A stretch of 28,221 nt of DNA from Euprymna scolopes (GCA_024364805.1 CM044489.1:114367873-114396093), one strand, 5' to 3'; shown: positions 9,150 to 19,604, counted from the stretch's first letter. Numbers and translations are program-made. The notes: generated from the letters alone by a model not told the origin.

Positions 9150-9540
9150 TAATATTTCTAAGCCTATCTCTGCTCTATCGTAACGAGATCGCAGAGATTC
9201 GACTGACCTTCAATCTATGCCCCCCGGCAAAATATTCACAACAAACACCCGTCTAGCTACAACCACTGTCAACAATTTCCTTATCTTTCTATCTGTGCCT
9301 AAATCTAAACACAAATTCAATGAACAAAGTTTCTTTCCTAGAACTGCCCGCTTGTGGAACACTATGACGTGAGACTGCTTTTCAGCTGATTACAATATGG
9401 TCGTTTTCAAGTTTAATGTAAACAAGTTTTTATTGAGCCATCCTATTTAATAATAAAATTCTACCCACGTTCTTCCACTACCGATCATTACGGTATTGTC
9501 TCACCGACCACCTGACACTTGTTAACCCTTATCCTCGAGT
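9150..9540 (+). pseudogene. LINE 3' end, copy 1 (end of reverse transcriptase ORF)
   Basis: Several frames together show the usual end of a non-LTR retrotransposon ORF2: LSLLYRN, then LQSMPPGKIFTTNTRLATTT, LSVPKSKHKF, FFPRTARLWNT and DYNMVVFKFNVNKFLLSHP. The order (LFYR, SMVPP-TFTRNTR, FFPR-A-LWNSLP, FK-NVNKFL) is conserved in copies 2 and 3. At least one frameshift and one stop lie inside the coding part, so it is dead. It is 5'-truncated, as is normal for LINEs. The exact clade (CR1/L2/Jockey-like) cannot be fixed from the C-terminus alone. Confidence 0.75.
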
Positions 9541-9724
9541 TCCTTCGGACTTTGATAAGCGGTGACTTCCTTGTAGAAAAAGCAGATAAAGAGAGTTAGA
9601 AAGAGGGTGAAATGTGGAGAGAATGCAATTTCCTTTGTCCTTACATAAATTTTAATGCGGGATCGATGAACGTCAAATACTTCTACTGGTATGCGCATGC
9701 GCACACATACATAAAACTTGGGGG

Positions 9725-9726
<2 letters not shown>

Positions 9727-9765
<39 letters not shown>
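9727..9765. repeat. (GT)n microsatellite
   Basis: About 39 bases of GT, directly after a short G-tract and close to the 3' end of LINE copy 1. Confidence 0.95.
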
Positions 9766-9766
<1 letters not shown>

Positions 9767-10221
9767 TCGATAAAACACAATCCTGTTCATTTGTTATTGT
9801 TATTTTTCGTGACGAAAGAAGTAAATCGTAAAGCTTGGAGCGGGGCTGTTTTTATTTTTGTCGTGATTTTTTTTTATTTTAATGAATATTTTTATGAAAC
9901 AAAATATTGATTTGTATTATTGATGTTAAAATACATCAGAGCTATAATTTGCTTCATAAAACCAATTTTGGTAGCAATATCATTTGCGGTCATCAAATAA
10001 AATTTAAATTAGTAGAAAAATAATTGTATTATAAACAATAGTTAAGTTTATTAACATAAAGTATATTTGTTGATAATAGCCTTTGGGGGGGGGGTAGTTT
10101 AGCTCCTACAGAATAAGTAATCTTACTTACGCATCCAAATCAATATTCCTAATGTTAGTTTGTAGCGTGGATAATAGTTAACTAGACTCTCATCTCATCT
10201 TTCTCTATCTCTTTCTCTCTC

Positions 10222-10224
<3 letters not shown>
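9766..10224. other. Anonymous AT-rich DNA
   Basis: Contains a G-tract near 10085-10093 and pyrimidine-rich TCTCTC runs near 10190-10222. No gene is supported. Confidence 0.45.

Positions 10225-10260
<36 letters not shown>
10225..10260. repeat. (TA)n microsatellite
   Basis: About 36 bases of TA following a TCTCTC-rich stretch, next to the 3' end of LINE copy 2. Confidence 0.95.
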
Positions 10261-10262
<2 letters not shown>

Positions 10263-10269
10263 AAGAAAT

Positions 10270-10710
10270 CACCACTTATCAATGCACATAGGCCACTAGA
10301 GGATAAGGGTTAAAGAGTGGTCAAATGCATAATATCATAGTAATCGATAGAAGTGTAAATTTGGTAAATTGGATTAGTTAAGGGGAACGGCTCATCAAGA
10401 ACTTGTTTACATTGAACTTGAAAACGGTCATATTGTAATCAGTTGGAAAGCAGATGGCATCTACGTTTAAGTTTAGGCACAGATAAAGAGTGGGGAAAAT
10501 TATTGATTATGTTTACAGCAAAACGAATGTTTCTCGTGAATGTTTTGCGAGTGGGAACCATGGATTGGAGCTCAGACCAACACTTGCCATAAAAATAACG
10601 ATCAAACAGAGACAGGCTCGCAACGTCTCTTCTGTGAGAAAGAGGTTGCAGAGAATAAAGAAAAGGGCATATCCCTGTAGGCTACGAAGTTTATTCTGAA
10701 CTCTGTCAAG

Positions 10711-10712
<2 letters not shown>
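10270..10712 (-). pseudogene. LINE 3' end, copy 2 (minus strand)
   Basis: On the minus strand one frame starts LDRVQNKLRSLQGYALF, followed after a frame change by SLFYRYFYGKCWSELQSMVP, FTRNIRFAVNIINNFPHSLS and DRFQVQCKQVL. These correspond in order to copies 1 and 3. The segment that holds FFPR-A-LWN in copy 1 is deleted here: copy 2 passes from VPKLKRR directly to CHLLSN. It is truncated on its 5' side by a (CA)n tract. Non-functional. Confidence 0.75.

Positions 10713-10751
<39 letters not shown>
10711..10751. repeat. (TG)n microsatellite
   Basis: About 41 bases of TG, abutting the truncated edge of LINE copy 2. Confidence 0.96.
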
Positions 10752-10753
<2 letters not shown>

Positions 10754-10931
10754 GAAGTTTTGGGTAAAAAAAACATGTAAAAATAAAAATAAAGAATGCA
10801 GTTTAAATTCCCGAGGAAAAACAAACTAAATTTAACCTATCGCAGACTTAGCACCTGCATAATCCGACTTCTAAAAAGTTAACAATTACAGTAGATAGTT
10901 CACCTATATAAGGACGGAGAAGAAAGAGAAA

Positions 10932-11077
10932 ACAGCCGATCACGGAAACAGCAATTCTTCTCTCTTTGGAGATGACTCGCAGAATATGAGAACTAAAGTA
11001 TAAAATAGGGTGGTACTAAAGTTGCCAGTTTACCTAAAGTAAACCCAACGCCAGTAAATAAAAAATATATTACGCGA
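10932..11077. repeat. 146-bp dispersed repeat, copy 1
   Basis: Nearly identical over 146 bases to 13361-13506 in the same orientation (starts ACAGCCGATC, contains TTTGGAGATGACTC and AACGCCAGTAAATAAAAAAT, ends TACGCGA). A more diverged relative lies at 23.75-23.86 kb. The copies stop abruptly, so they are pieces of an interspersed element, not recognised. Nearby, TGCATAATCCGACTTCT occurs at both 10857-10873 and 11100-11116. Confidence 0.8.
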
Positions 11078-11323
11078 TACTGTTAAATAAAAATAGACTT
11101 GCATAATCCGACTTCTCAAAAAAGAGAATTTAACTATGATGAAAAAAAGAAGACCGAAATAAAATAAAAAAATTTAATAGGAAATGGGGATCCTCAGTTT
11201 CTTACTATGTAACTGTTTCGGATATTTAAAAACAAGACAGTTGTAAAATGCATGGCTCTCCAGTGGAAAATAACACTTCCACAATAATAAAATGTAGAGC
11301 AATACGGTTACTATTTATATTAA

Positions 11324-11695
11324 TCTATATATATAAAAGCCAAACGTCTGTGTGTATGTATGTATGTATGTTTGTTTGTAACGCTAAAACTTTTGAAAGA
11401 CGGAACCAAACTTGACAAATTTGGTATCATATCGAAGCCCCATCACCCGGATGACAAATATCGAAATTTCACATCAAACGGACCGCTAGAAGTTGGTCAA
11501 CTGATCAGTTATCTTCGAGGGGGCCCCCAAAAAAACCTGTCATTATCTATATATATAAAAGACAAATGTTTATTTGTAACACTAAAACTTGAGATGAAAG
11601 ATTCCTCTCCCCTAAGAATAAAACATATGTTCAATATCTGCTTTTGTTTTTTCATTGTTTATACGGTCCCGAGCAACGCCGGGTAGCCCTGCTAG
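11324..11695 (+). mobile_element. Non-autonomous Helitron with a second internal 5' end
   Basis: It starts A|TCTATATATATAAAAG and ends CAACGCCGGGTAGCCCTG followed by CTAG|T. This is the TC...CTAG layout between A and T expected of Helitrons, with a small GGG/CCC stem just before the end. A second 5' start, A|TCTATATATATAAAAGAC, lies at 11546, so either a shorter 150-bp copy is nested or a truncated element sits in tandem. The region after each start is alike (CTAAAACTT). No Rep/helicase gene is present. The 108-codon frame across it is a shadow. Confidence 0.85.
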
Positions 11696-11878
11696 TATAT
11701 ATAAAAAAATTAAAAATGAAATAATATATATAATAATAAGATTACAAAATCTATTCTGCAACATGTTAACTAGCATATAAATGTTATGAAAATAAAAATG
11801 CATACAAGCTTTAGTACATTTAGTACCAAACAGGCAAATAGATAAGAGAAAGGAGACCTAGCCATACATAACTGAAAA

Positions 11879-11880
<2 letters not shown>

Positions 11881-11933
<53 letters not shown>
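11881..11933. repeat. (GT)n microsatellite
   Basis: About 53 bases of uninterrupted GT. Confidence 0.97.
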
Positions 11934-11934
<1 letters not shown>

Positions 11935-12034
11935 TTTACTGTTTGTAAATAAACAAGCAGCTCGAGCACTGTAAAAGCGGTGGGCGAATGTTTATTTAAT
12001 GAACTTTTGATGAAGTCATTTGCGAGCACTGATC

Positions 12035-12130
12035 CCATGGGCCGGAGCTTAGAACTGCCGACTATCCACGCGAGGGTTGTAGGTTCAATTACTGGATGGA
12101 GGAAGGTGCTAGTCTAGCCGCATTGATGAG
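12035..12130 (+). repeat. tRNA-derived SINE-like segment
   Basis: CTGCCGACTATCCACGCGAG resembles a tRNA anticodon-arm region as seen in tRNA-derived SINEs, followed by TTGTAGGTTCAATTACTGG with a box B one base from consensus. A clear box A is not seen, so the head is decayed. A (TG)n tract follows 45 bases later. Confidence 0.45.
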
Positions 12131-12166
12131 TTGTGATACAAAGAAACAGTACTGTATGTGGATGAC

Positions 12167-12173
<7 letters not shown>

Positions 12174-12247
<74 letters not shown>
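12174..12247. repeat. (TG)n microsatellite
   Basis: About 74 bases of uninterrupted TG, the longest CA/TG tract in the window. Confidence 0.97.
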
Positions 12248-12249
<2 letters not shown>

Positions 12250-12346
12250 TTTTGATTGTCGAATTGTTGTTATAATAAATTAGTATTTCACACTGGTTCA
12301 CAAAGTTTATCGTTTCGAACGAGCGGAAATCATTTCGATTGATTGG

Positions 12347-12438
12347 TTCGTCGGGAAAATCTTTTTACGCAATTTTTGCTAAAGTGTTTTGTGGCAAACG
12401 CAACACGATTGAATTGTTTGCTGTTCTATGCAGATTAA
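12347..12438 (+). repeat. Direct repeat pair, left copy
   Basis: TCGGGAAAATCTTTTTACG, AAGTGTTTTGTGGC and AACGCAACACGATTGAATTG recur in the same order and orientation at 12855-12956. The two copies are about 510 bases apart and moderately diverged. The 400-bp interval holds nothing I recognise. It could be a tandem duplication or the ends of an unknown element. Confidence 0.7.
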
Positions 12439-12854
12439 TTTTATATGAAATCATGTTTTTATTAATCTGGTAGGTGGCAGATGCTGCATAGGGTAATTGA
12501 ATTGGCTATCTCCCATTTCTACTCTATACGGAAAGAAAGAAAAGAAAAACATCGAGTAACAGTAGAAAGAAAAGAGGTAACATCTACAAGCTAATCTTGG
12601 CACGGATCTATGCGATGTGAAATTATCGTTAAAGATCCTGGGGGCGTGTGCTTTAAAAAGATAAAATCATTTATTTGCATATGAGAGGAGTGAAGGAAAA
12701 CGTGTTGAGTGTTTTGCAGCTAAGAGAACACATCAAAGTTAAGAGTTGATGAAAATTACGACGTCAGTAAAAACGAGTGCTGTCAATTTTCAATTCAGAT
12801 GATATTTTATATAGCAAAAAAGTGCACAGCAGACACTTCTTTTATTTGTATAGA

Positions 12855-12956
12855 TTCGGCGGGAAAATCTTTTTACGGGTTTTGTTTATTTTTGTTGAAG
12901 TGTTTTGTGGCTCAACGCAACACAATTGAATTGTTTGTTGCTCCATGCAGATTAAA
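12855..12956 (+). repeat. Direct repeat pair, right copy
   Basis: Counterpart of 12347-12438; it contains CGGGAAAATCTTTTTACGG, AAGTGTTTTGTGGC and AACGCAACACAATTGAATTG. A few indels separate the two. Confidence 0.7.
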
Positions 12957-13360
12957 TCTTTTCAAATGAAAATGTTGATTTAGCAGAAAATGTGCTTCTT
13001 CCCATTTCATATGAAACTAACCCAAAGTCAACTCTATGGAAGATTTTAATATGAACTATTAGAGCTTCATTTGATGAAAATTTACAATCTGTTTTTATTT
13101 TATTAATGCATATTTTTTAGATGAGATCGTCTATTTTGTAAACAATTACAAACAATAATATTACATTTTTCGAACAAAAACTAATTTTTTAGATTATGCT
13201 AAAATGGATTTCTCTTTAGGCACTCAACTATTTCTATCATACTAAAATGTAGTCGGATCACAGTGGTTGGTTATTGCTACATTTTTTGTATTAATGAGTC
13301 ACCATTTATCACATACTAAAGTCAATGTATAAGGATTAATGAGATTGATGAAAAATCTCT

Positions 13361-13506
13361 ACAGCCGATCGCGGAAACAGCAATTATTCTCTCTTTGGAG
13401 ATGACTCACAGAATATGAAAACTAAAGTATAAAATAGGCTGGTACGAAAGTTACCAGTTTACCGAAAGTAAACCTAACGCCAGTAAATAAAAAATATATT
13501 ACGCGA
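13361..13506. repeat. 146-bp dispersed repeat, copy 2
   Basis: Same orientation and same limits as copy 1 at 10932-11077, with roughly a dozen differences. After the shared end (ACGCGA) the flanks diverge at once. Confidence 0.8.
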
Positions 13507-13891
13507 AGTCGTTTGAAGGTATGAAGATACTTTATTTCCGAACATACAGAAAGCACAAACCGAATGTGAAACGGAAATGAAAGGACTGTCCTATTGAGTT
13601 ATTTTCCTTGACCGATAAGTGGTCTTAATTCAATACCAGAGCACTTTCTACTCTTCATATCAAGCGATTTTTTATATAATGCTTCTGATTCTATATGCTG
13701 ATTGGTCTTCTTTGGTGTTAGCTATTATTTATACGCATATATAGTGAAACAGAGACAGTAAGTATTGATTATTATCTGTAGCAAGGTCAATAGTAGCCGA
13801 ATTTGACCCTTTACAGCACATCAGGTATTCATGCCAACTTTTATTCAATTATGTCCAACAGTTCCGGAGACTATAGTATGCATTCCTATTT
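13507..13891. other. Anonymous DNA
   Basis: Contains an inverted CCAAT word (GATTGGTC, near 13702) about 35 bases before a TATA-like CATATATAGTG (near 13738). No open frame or recognised gene follows, so a promoter is not claimed. Confidence 0.4.
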
Positions 13892-13928
<37 letters not shown>

Positions 13929-13929
13929 T
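13892..13929. repeat. (TAG)n microsatellite
   Basis: About 12 TAG/AGT triplets. The poly-Ser frame across it is only a product of the repeat. Confidence 0.95.
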
Positions 13930-14862
13930 GTCAGATAATTGACCAACAGAAAGACAGTAAAACAGACAAGCATATATGCTTAATCATAATATAGGCTAAG
14001 AAAAAATATGTGCTCGGGGTATTCATATATTTTCTAATTTTTTTTTTCTGATCTGTTTACCCCAAATAAGTTATATTGCAACTGAGCACAAAGGGCTACT
14101 CTGATAAGAATCAGATTTATAGGTTGCGATCAAGGTGAGAAGTAGAGCAGTAAGATGTTCACATTACGTTTACTTTTCCACATGTTGCTACGTTCAAGAA
14201 ACAAGGAACAAGAAGGAAATTCATCCCGGAATGATTAAATTGAAAATAAGCGAGTATTTTGAAAAATGTATTTCCTTTGGAACAGTTAAATAAAGCTAAT
14301 ATTTGTATATTATTTTTATCATCTTTAATCGGTAATGAGTTTTATCTCTTCTTTTTATAAATGTTCATCCGAGAGAATCCACATAAAAAAGCATTCCTTT
14401 AAATTTTAACCTATTTCGTTTGCTTTTAATTTTGCTTTTACACTTACCCGACATGTTTATATTCTGGAGTTTGACGTAACATCCGGTACTATTATATTAC
14501 GTCCGTCTAAAGATCCGATTGTATAACATCACATCCTCTGTATGTAGACTAAGCATTAATATATTAGCACGATAAAGGATAATTAGTGTTCCATGTAAAG
14601 TTATTTTTGAATTAATAGTATTCTTTTCCGAAATAGTTTTACTTATTTAAACATAAATTCCCTAAGAAGAATTAAATACACTTCTCTTATATGATGAGTG
14701 CGAATATCGGGTAGTGCCATTCGACTAAAATAGGTAAAGTGTGGTTAAAGAATCAATGCGAATCTCCTAAACGCGTGTTTACCTATACGAATGCATCGAC
14801 AAAAATAGCAAAATTGACTCGTTAAATGAATATGCATTTTTTTACAAATGAGTTACAATATA
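13930..14862. other. Anonymous AT-rich DNA
   Basis: No frame above chance, no repeat partner noticed within the window and no RNA signature. Confidence 0.45.
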
Positions 14863-15200
14863 TCAAGGATAAAATTTAAATAGTGCCAGGTAGTGGGTGA
14901 GAAAATAGTGTAGTGTTCTATAGTGGTGGGTATTGGGTAGTATTTGATTATTTAGGGGGTGCATCAAAAAGAATTTATTTACATTGGACTTGAAACCGAC
15001 CACGTTGTTGTCAGCTGGAAAGCAAGTCTGCGGTACAGAGTTCCACATGCAGGCAATTCTGGGAAAAACACTTTATGAAATTTGCATTTAGATGTAGGTG
15101 CAAATAGAGAGTGGGGGAAATTATTGATAGTGCGATTGTATTTTTTTTTTTTTTTTAGAATGTTTTGCTGGGATGTGAACCATAGATTGAATAGTTAGTT
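14863..15200 (-). pseudogene. LINE 3' end, copy 3 (minus strand)
   Basis: The minus strand carries the 61-codon frame beginning MWNSVPQTCFPADNN, then VVGFKSNVNKFFLMHP, ending in the terminal region HYRTLHYF. Upstream pieces QSMVHIPAKHS and FFPRIA match copies 1 and 2, with an A/T tract interrupting them near 15140-15156. The end of this frame appears to be the natural stop of the element's ORF2, since copy 1 shows a similar sequence over the same stretch. It is 5'-truncated. Confidence 0.75.
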
Positions 15201-16110
15201 TTTACAAACCACAGTACAACATAAAGTAAGCATACAAATAGTTAATACAGATCGCAGAAAATTGAATACACATAGGTGTTATAAAGGCAAGTCGTGTGAA
15301 GCGCTGCTCAGTTTCGGTCAAAGATTTTGAAACGAAAGCTATGGCTTTACTTTTTTGGATTAGGGCTGCTACCAAACCTCTGGATAATCAACTTTTATAA
15401 TGAACTTTTTTGAAGGGTCATAATAGCGGAGTAACATATCTATGCATATTAAGTCTATTATCTTACAGTCGTCACATGAGAGTTCGTCAGTAAGGAACGG
15501 ATCAAGACCCACTAGGTGTGTCCCGTTCGGTGAACAACGGACAATATGGGAGAGAAAAAAACTCAAGTCTCAGACCTCATCAGAAGGGAGACGAGGTAAA
15601 AAAAGTATTCTCACGATATTGAGAGTCCCTCTACCATTTCTTTCAAGGGCACAACTCTGACTCCAAAATTTCAATCTTCTAAAGGGAAATAACTTTGTTC
15701 ATACATAATTTTTAATGAAATGAAAAAAAAATTGCATTTGAATTAAATAGTACACTATATTTAAAATATGAAAAGGTCTTCATCATAATATAAAGTGTAA
15801 CATGATGTGAACGAAATCTTTTAATTCTATTTCTTTGTATTCTCTTATTGGTTTGATTATACTACAAAAAAAACATTTTTGAATAAAATAAACACATTTA
15901 AATTATTTTTAAAGAATATACAACGTCGCTCAGTTTCCATGGAACTCCAGTAAATTTTTATAAATTTTTACCAAAAACCTTTTGAATTTTTTTCTTGTTT
16001 TTTTCTTCGGATTCCTATTATTTATATTATTAATATTACTTATAAAATTAACAAATCAATCTATAAATTATACATGTTATAAAAAACATATTTTTGATGA
16101 TTAAGCACGG
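15201..16110. other. Anonymous AT-rich DNA
   Basis: Overlapping frames of 65 codons (minus, 15369-15566) and 72 codons (plus, 15442-15660) lie in a stretch with slightly higher GC. Neither resembles a family I know, so no gene is called. The rest is plain AT-rich sequence. Confidence 0.4.
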
Positions 16111-17350
16111 AAGAGGAGGTCATGAAAAAGTGGCCAGTATATGACATGTGAATAAAAAATTATTTAACTTATTAATTTAAAGTTTTTTATATAAATATTT
16201 GTTTTAATGATAATAATCCCTTTAATCTCTTCTTTTTTTTTATATTTTTGCTTTTAATAGTTTTGTGCCAGCCTTTGTTATAAAGGCACAGTCTTAGCCC
16301 CTTTGGCACCGAATCATAGTTTTGTTATGTAAGAATTTGGAATATTGTTGGATTCCTCTTTAACATTGGCTCATAATAGATCCAAGTTCCTTGGTGTATA
16401 TTTTCCTTATTTAAATATTTTTAAAAATCCAGAGATTTTCTATAGGGTTTAAGTCAGGACTATGTGCTTGCCAGTCAGCCAACACAGTAATACCCTTTTC
16501 TTCAAAAAATCTAGAACTTTTAGAGGTGTGGCACTTTGCCTCATCCTGCACAAATACATGCTCATTTTGGTGGGTTGGAAGGTATATTTTATCCAATATG
16601 TCTTGGTATTTATAATTGTTCAAGTTACCTTTATACAGTTTGATGCATCTCTCTCCAGTAGCTTTGATACATCCCCAAATACTAATAGAGAAATTTGCTT
16701 CTTTGAAGATTTTTCTGGTATATTTGTACTTCTTACGTAGATATGGGGTTGTTCTTACATATATTCGGCCTCTTGGATAGAAGTTTATCCTGCATTCATC
16801 TGAGTAGACAATATTATCAAGTTCCTGTTTTGTTTTGTTTTGTTTTTTTCAGCATATTCTTACACAAATTTTTCCTGTTTGAAATATGCCTCATTTTTAA
16901 TAGTTTTTTTTTTTTGCAAGCCACGTAAATTATGTCTCTTTCAAGCCCTCTTACATGTAGAAAGAGATATATTTACAGACATCTGTATTTGCAAGGAGCT
17001 TCTTGGCCGCCCAGTATTGGTGTTTCCTTGAATTTAAGCAAAATCTCCTCTCATTTCTCTCTGTCAGCTTTCTCTTTTTATAGCATTTTGGAAGATTATT
17101 ACTTGTTCCATAGGTTACATATTTTTTCCACTGTTAATCCATACATTTCAAACTGTTAATCTATGAAATTAAGAGATTAGTCTTTTTTCCTTCTTCATTA
17201 CAATCAATTCTCTTATTTTCATTAGTATAGTAGGCATTTATAATAATTTTTATCAAATATGAATTTCGAGAAAACAACGTGGTTAGATGATTCTAATCAT
17301 GGAAATATTCCACTAAAGAGGGGTGGATACTTTTCATTAAACCTCCCCTC
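16111..17350 (-). mobile_element. Decayed Tc1-like DNA transposon with terminal inverted repeats
   Basis: The ends are inverted repeats: GAGGAGGTCATGAAAAAGTGG on the left (about 16113-16133) and, reverse-complemented from 17318-17350, GGGGAGGTTTAATGAAAAGT followed by ATCCA. The length of about 1.24 kb is normal for a Tc1 element. The minus strand holds a transposase: RKRKLTERNE (helix-turn-helix linker), VYSDECRINF with the first catalytic Asp, SIWGCIKATG, then FVQDEAKCHTS with the second Asp, DWQAHSPDLNPIENLW with the third acidic residue (Glu), and a C-terminal PKGLRLCLYNKGW. At least two frameshifts and several stops are present, mainly in the N-terminal half. TA target duplications are not clear. 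Confidence 0.85.
16411..16820 (-). pseudogene. Tc1-like transposase, catalytic core remnant
   Basis: This is the longest readable part of the transposase, from VYSDECRINF near 16810 to NPIENLW near 16425. The DDE triad is visible: D in YSDE, D in VQDEAKCH and E in NPIENLW, with spacing between the last two consistent with the DD34E class of Tc1 transposases. The enzyme family cuts and pastes the element at TA sites in the nucleus. The frame is lost at both ends, so the protein is not made. Confidence 0.8.
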
Positions 17351-18300
17351 ATTTTTTTTTCAACATTTTTTTTTATATTTACTTTATTTATATCGCAAGT
17401 TACAAAGAATTTTTAATGCTTATCATAGTTACTTTTGATATAACTATCACAATCCGAAAAAAAAAAAAACAAGAAAAAAATTTTTTTTTTCAAATTGGAG
17501 GGGAAAATTTAGAAAAATGTACCGAGTGCCCACTCGAAACTGAGCGGTGCTTTATATTCTTAAGATGCGTCCATTCAATATACGTGATTAGCGATGACAA
17601 TACTATTTCAAATTTACGTGACGGACAAGCCAACGAATGGCTAAAGCTTTTCATAAACGGATGCATGTAAAAACTGTTGAAGATGTACGTTCAACACAAA
17701 CATGGCCGACGTGGATCGGCGTCGTTTATTGCGCATGTTCAGAAAATCAATAAGCAGATCATTGAAACAGCAAAGAGTGAAAAAGAAGTAGAAAGCCTTT
17801 CCGAATGAAAATATCAAGTTTGGTGTCCAATATTGTTGTTTTCTGCTGAACAATTACACATGATTGATTAGACGTTTTATTCTAGTTGCAATTGAATGAA
17901 TAAATCAATTGCATTTTACATTCTTGAATTCTATTGGTTACGTCATTTCCCCTTCTAATACAGACTAATTTCACACAAATTGTATTAATTGAGCGTTATC
18001 AATTTCTTGGCGAAATCTAATTGGTTGCCTTCCCCTGGAAGCCAAATGGTAAAATTTAAACGCGTAAGGACCTGCTTAGTAAACTGAATTAAAAAACCAT
18101 TACGCGCAAAGGTTTCCGGCCAAAATAATCGAAATGAATTGCTACCGTTAATTTAAATGAAACTACTTAGAACCTTTATAAAACATCAAATATTTCCAAC
18201 TGAATCTGAAGTCGTTTTTGCAGCTTACATAAATGCTAGGGGGTTGAAGATTAATTTCCAAACCAAACAGGTTCTGATTAACTTCTAGAGTTGGTTGAGT
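17351..18300. other. Anonymous DNA
   Basis: An 84-codon plus frame (17416-17670) has a lysine-rich start from a poly-A tract and no recognised domain. The word ACATGGCCGACGTGG (near 17699) is GC-rich and promoter-like but stands alone. No gene is supported. Confidence 0.4.
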
Positions 18301-18530
18301 TTGGTTTGTTTCGGATTTTTTTATAGATTGACTTTTAGCAGTTTTGCAACTCTCGCTTCTCTTATTTTGTCCTTTAGTCCTCACATTCCATTAGCGATGT
18401 TTCTGATAAAGATGGAATAACAACTGTTTTCTGGGTTGGAATCTATCCATTTTGACGTTGAAGTAGTGTTTTAGCTCATTACATCAGATGGGTTGATGTA
18501 TTGTCTGAAGCGATTTCCATATAAAAATTG
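18301..18530. repeat. Dispersed repeat, uninterrupted copy
   Basis: CTTATTTTGTCCTTTAGTCC, then CTATCCATTTTGACGTTGAAG, then GTTTTAGCTCATTACATCAG correspond in order to a repeat that is split in two at 24290-24397 and 26881-26955. It thus serves as a likely empty-site relative for the insertion described there. The family is not recognised. Confidence 0.65.
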
Positions 18531-18720
18531 ATTGTTTAGATTATTCAGACTACTGTTGTCATCTTGGAATTTATTCTCATAATACTTCAATCAATGTAAC
18601 CTCCGACCTTCTTCATGAGTCTTGTAAGTAAGAATTTCGAACGGGATCTTGCGGTGGTAGCTTATCATCGTTTGGTCAGTCATAACCGAGTAGAAGTTTT
18701 AAGTATTTCTTAATTTATAA
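18530..18720. repeat. Long-inverted-repeat family, single-arm copy
   Basis: GATTATTCAGACTACTGTTG, CTCCGACCTTCTTCA and AATTTCGAACGGGATC, then CGTTTGGTCAGTCATAACCG, match the left arm of the element at 27.2 kb in order. The right arm and tRNA-like core are absent. Confidence 0.65.
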
Positions 18721-19091
18721 GAAGTTTACTTTTTCATATGCGATGCCAATGCGATTAAAGCAATAAAACAAAATCTTCCTTACCGGCCACTTTGCCGATT
18801 AATATGTAATCAGCCGATTAACCACTTTTCTCTTTCCTATTGAATTAAAAAGATTTCATTAATGTAAAGTGACTCATCAGATAACTTTGACACATTAACA
18901 CAGTAACTGCCAATTTAACTCGAGATTTAATAAGTGTCTGCTTGCAATTTTGCCTTTTTTGCTTTATTAAATGAAATCACAAAATTTAAAGTAAAATTTC
19001 CAATTATTAAATAAATATAATTAAAGAACTAAATTAAAAAATGAAATTACAAACTAAAAAGTACAAATTTCAATTCTTAAGTGAATAATTA
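18721..19091. other. AT-rich DNA next to the hAT remnant
   Basis: Nothing recognised. It might include the 3' end of the hAT element, but no clear hAT terminal repeat was seen. Confidence 0.4.
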
Positions 19092-19604
19092 CAGGGTGGC
19101 CCACTTAAAAGTAGCCCAATCCCTCTAATCTTTTTCTTAGAGATCAACTGACACCACAAGACAAAATGCAATTTTTTTTCCAAATAGATGGCGCTACATG
19201 TCACATGTTTCACAGATCACTGGCACAAGTTCATGACATGTTTATAAAAGAGAGAATAATAAGCAAAAGGTCATGGCCACCACGTTCTCCGGACTTGTCA
19301 TCATGTGATTTTTTTTTAATCTTTGGCAGATTTTAGAATAAAAAGTTTATGCAAATAATCCTCACAATCTAGACCAACTAAAGCAGGCCGTTAACAACGC
19401 TATCAGGGGAATCACCAGAGAAGATCTACAGGCAGTATCTGCAAACGTTGTTAAACGTGCCCAGAAATGCATAGATGTCAACGAGGAGCACTTCCAGAAT
19501 ATTTTATAACATTAAATGTAATTTAAACAATGCTACAGGTAATTTTTTTAAAATGTTCCTCCTTTCTACTACATTTTTGGTTTATTTTTAAGTGGGCCAC
19601 CCTG
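19092..19604 (+). mobile_element. Internally deleted mariner-superfamily element with intact TIRs
   Basis: CAGGGTGGCCCACTTAAAA at 19092 is exactly mirrored by TTTTAAGTGGGCCACCCTG... (read TTTTTAAGTGGGCCACCCTG) ending at 19604, with TA on both outer sides (19090-91, 19605-06). The 513-bp interior keeps the C-terminal third of a transposase on the plus strand: FQIDGATCH with a catalytic Asp, WPPRSPDLSSCDFFL with the SPDL--CDFF signature of this group, then a tail. The N-terminal two thirds are gone, and frameshifts lie after CDFFL. It is a non-autonomous deletion derivative. Confidence 0.9.

Noticed and set aside
12347-12956. Small LTR-type element
   Set aside because: No primer-binding site, polypurine tract or usual terminal dinucleotides could be pointed out, so only a direct repeat is claimed.
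15369-15660. Overlapping 65- and 72-codon frames in a slightly GC-richer stretch
   Set aside because: Opposite strands, no family resemblance, no supporting splice or promoter signals that I trust. Left as anonymous.
17416-17670. 84-codon plus-strand frame
   Set aside because: Its start is a translated poly-A tract, and the remainder shows no motif. Possible but unsupported.
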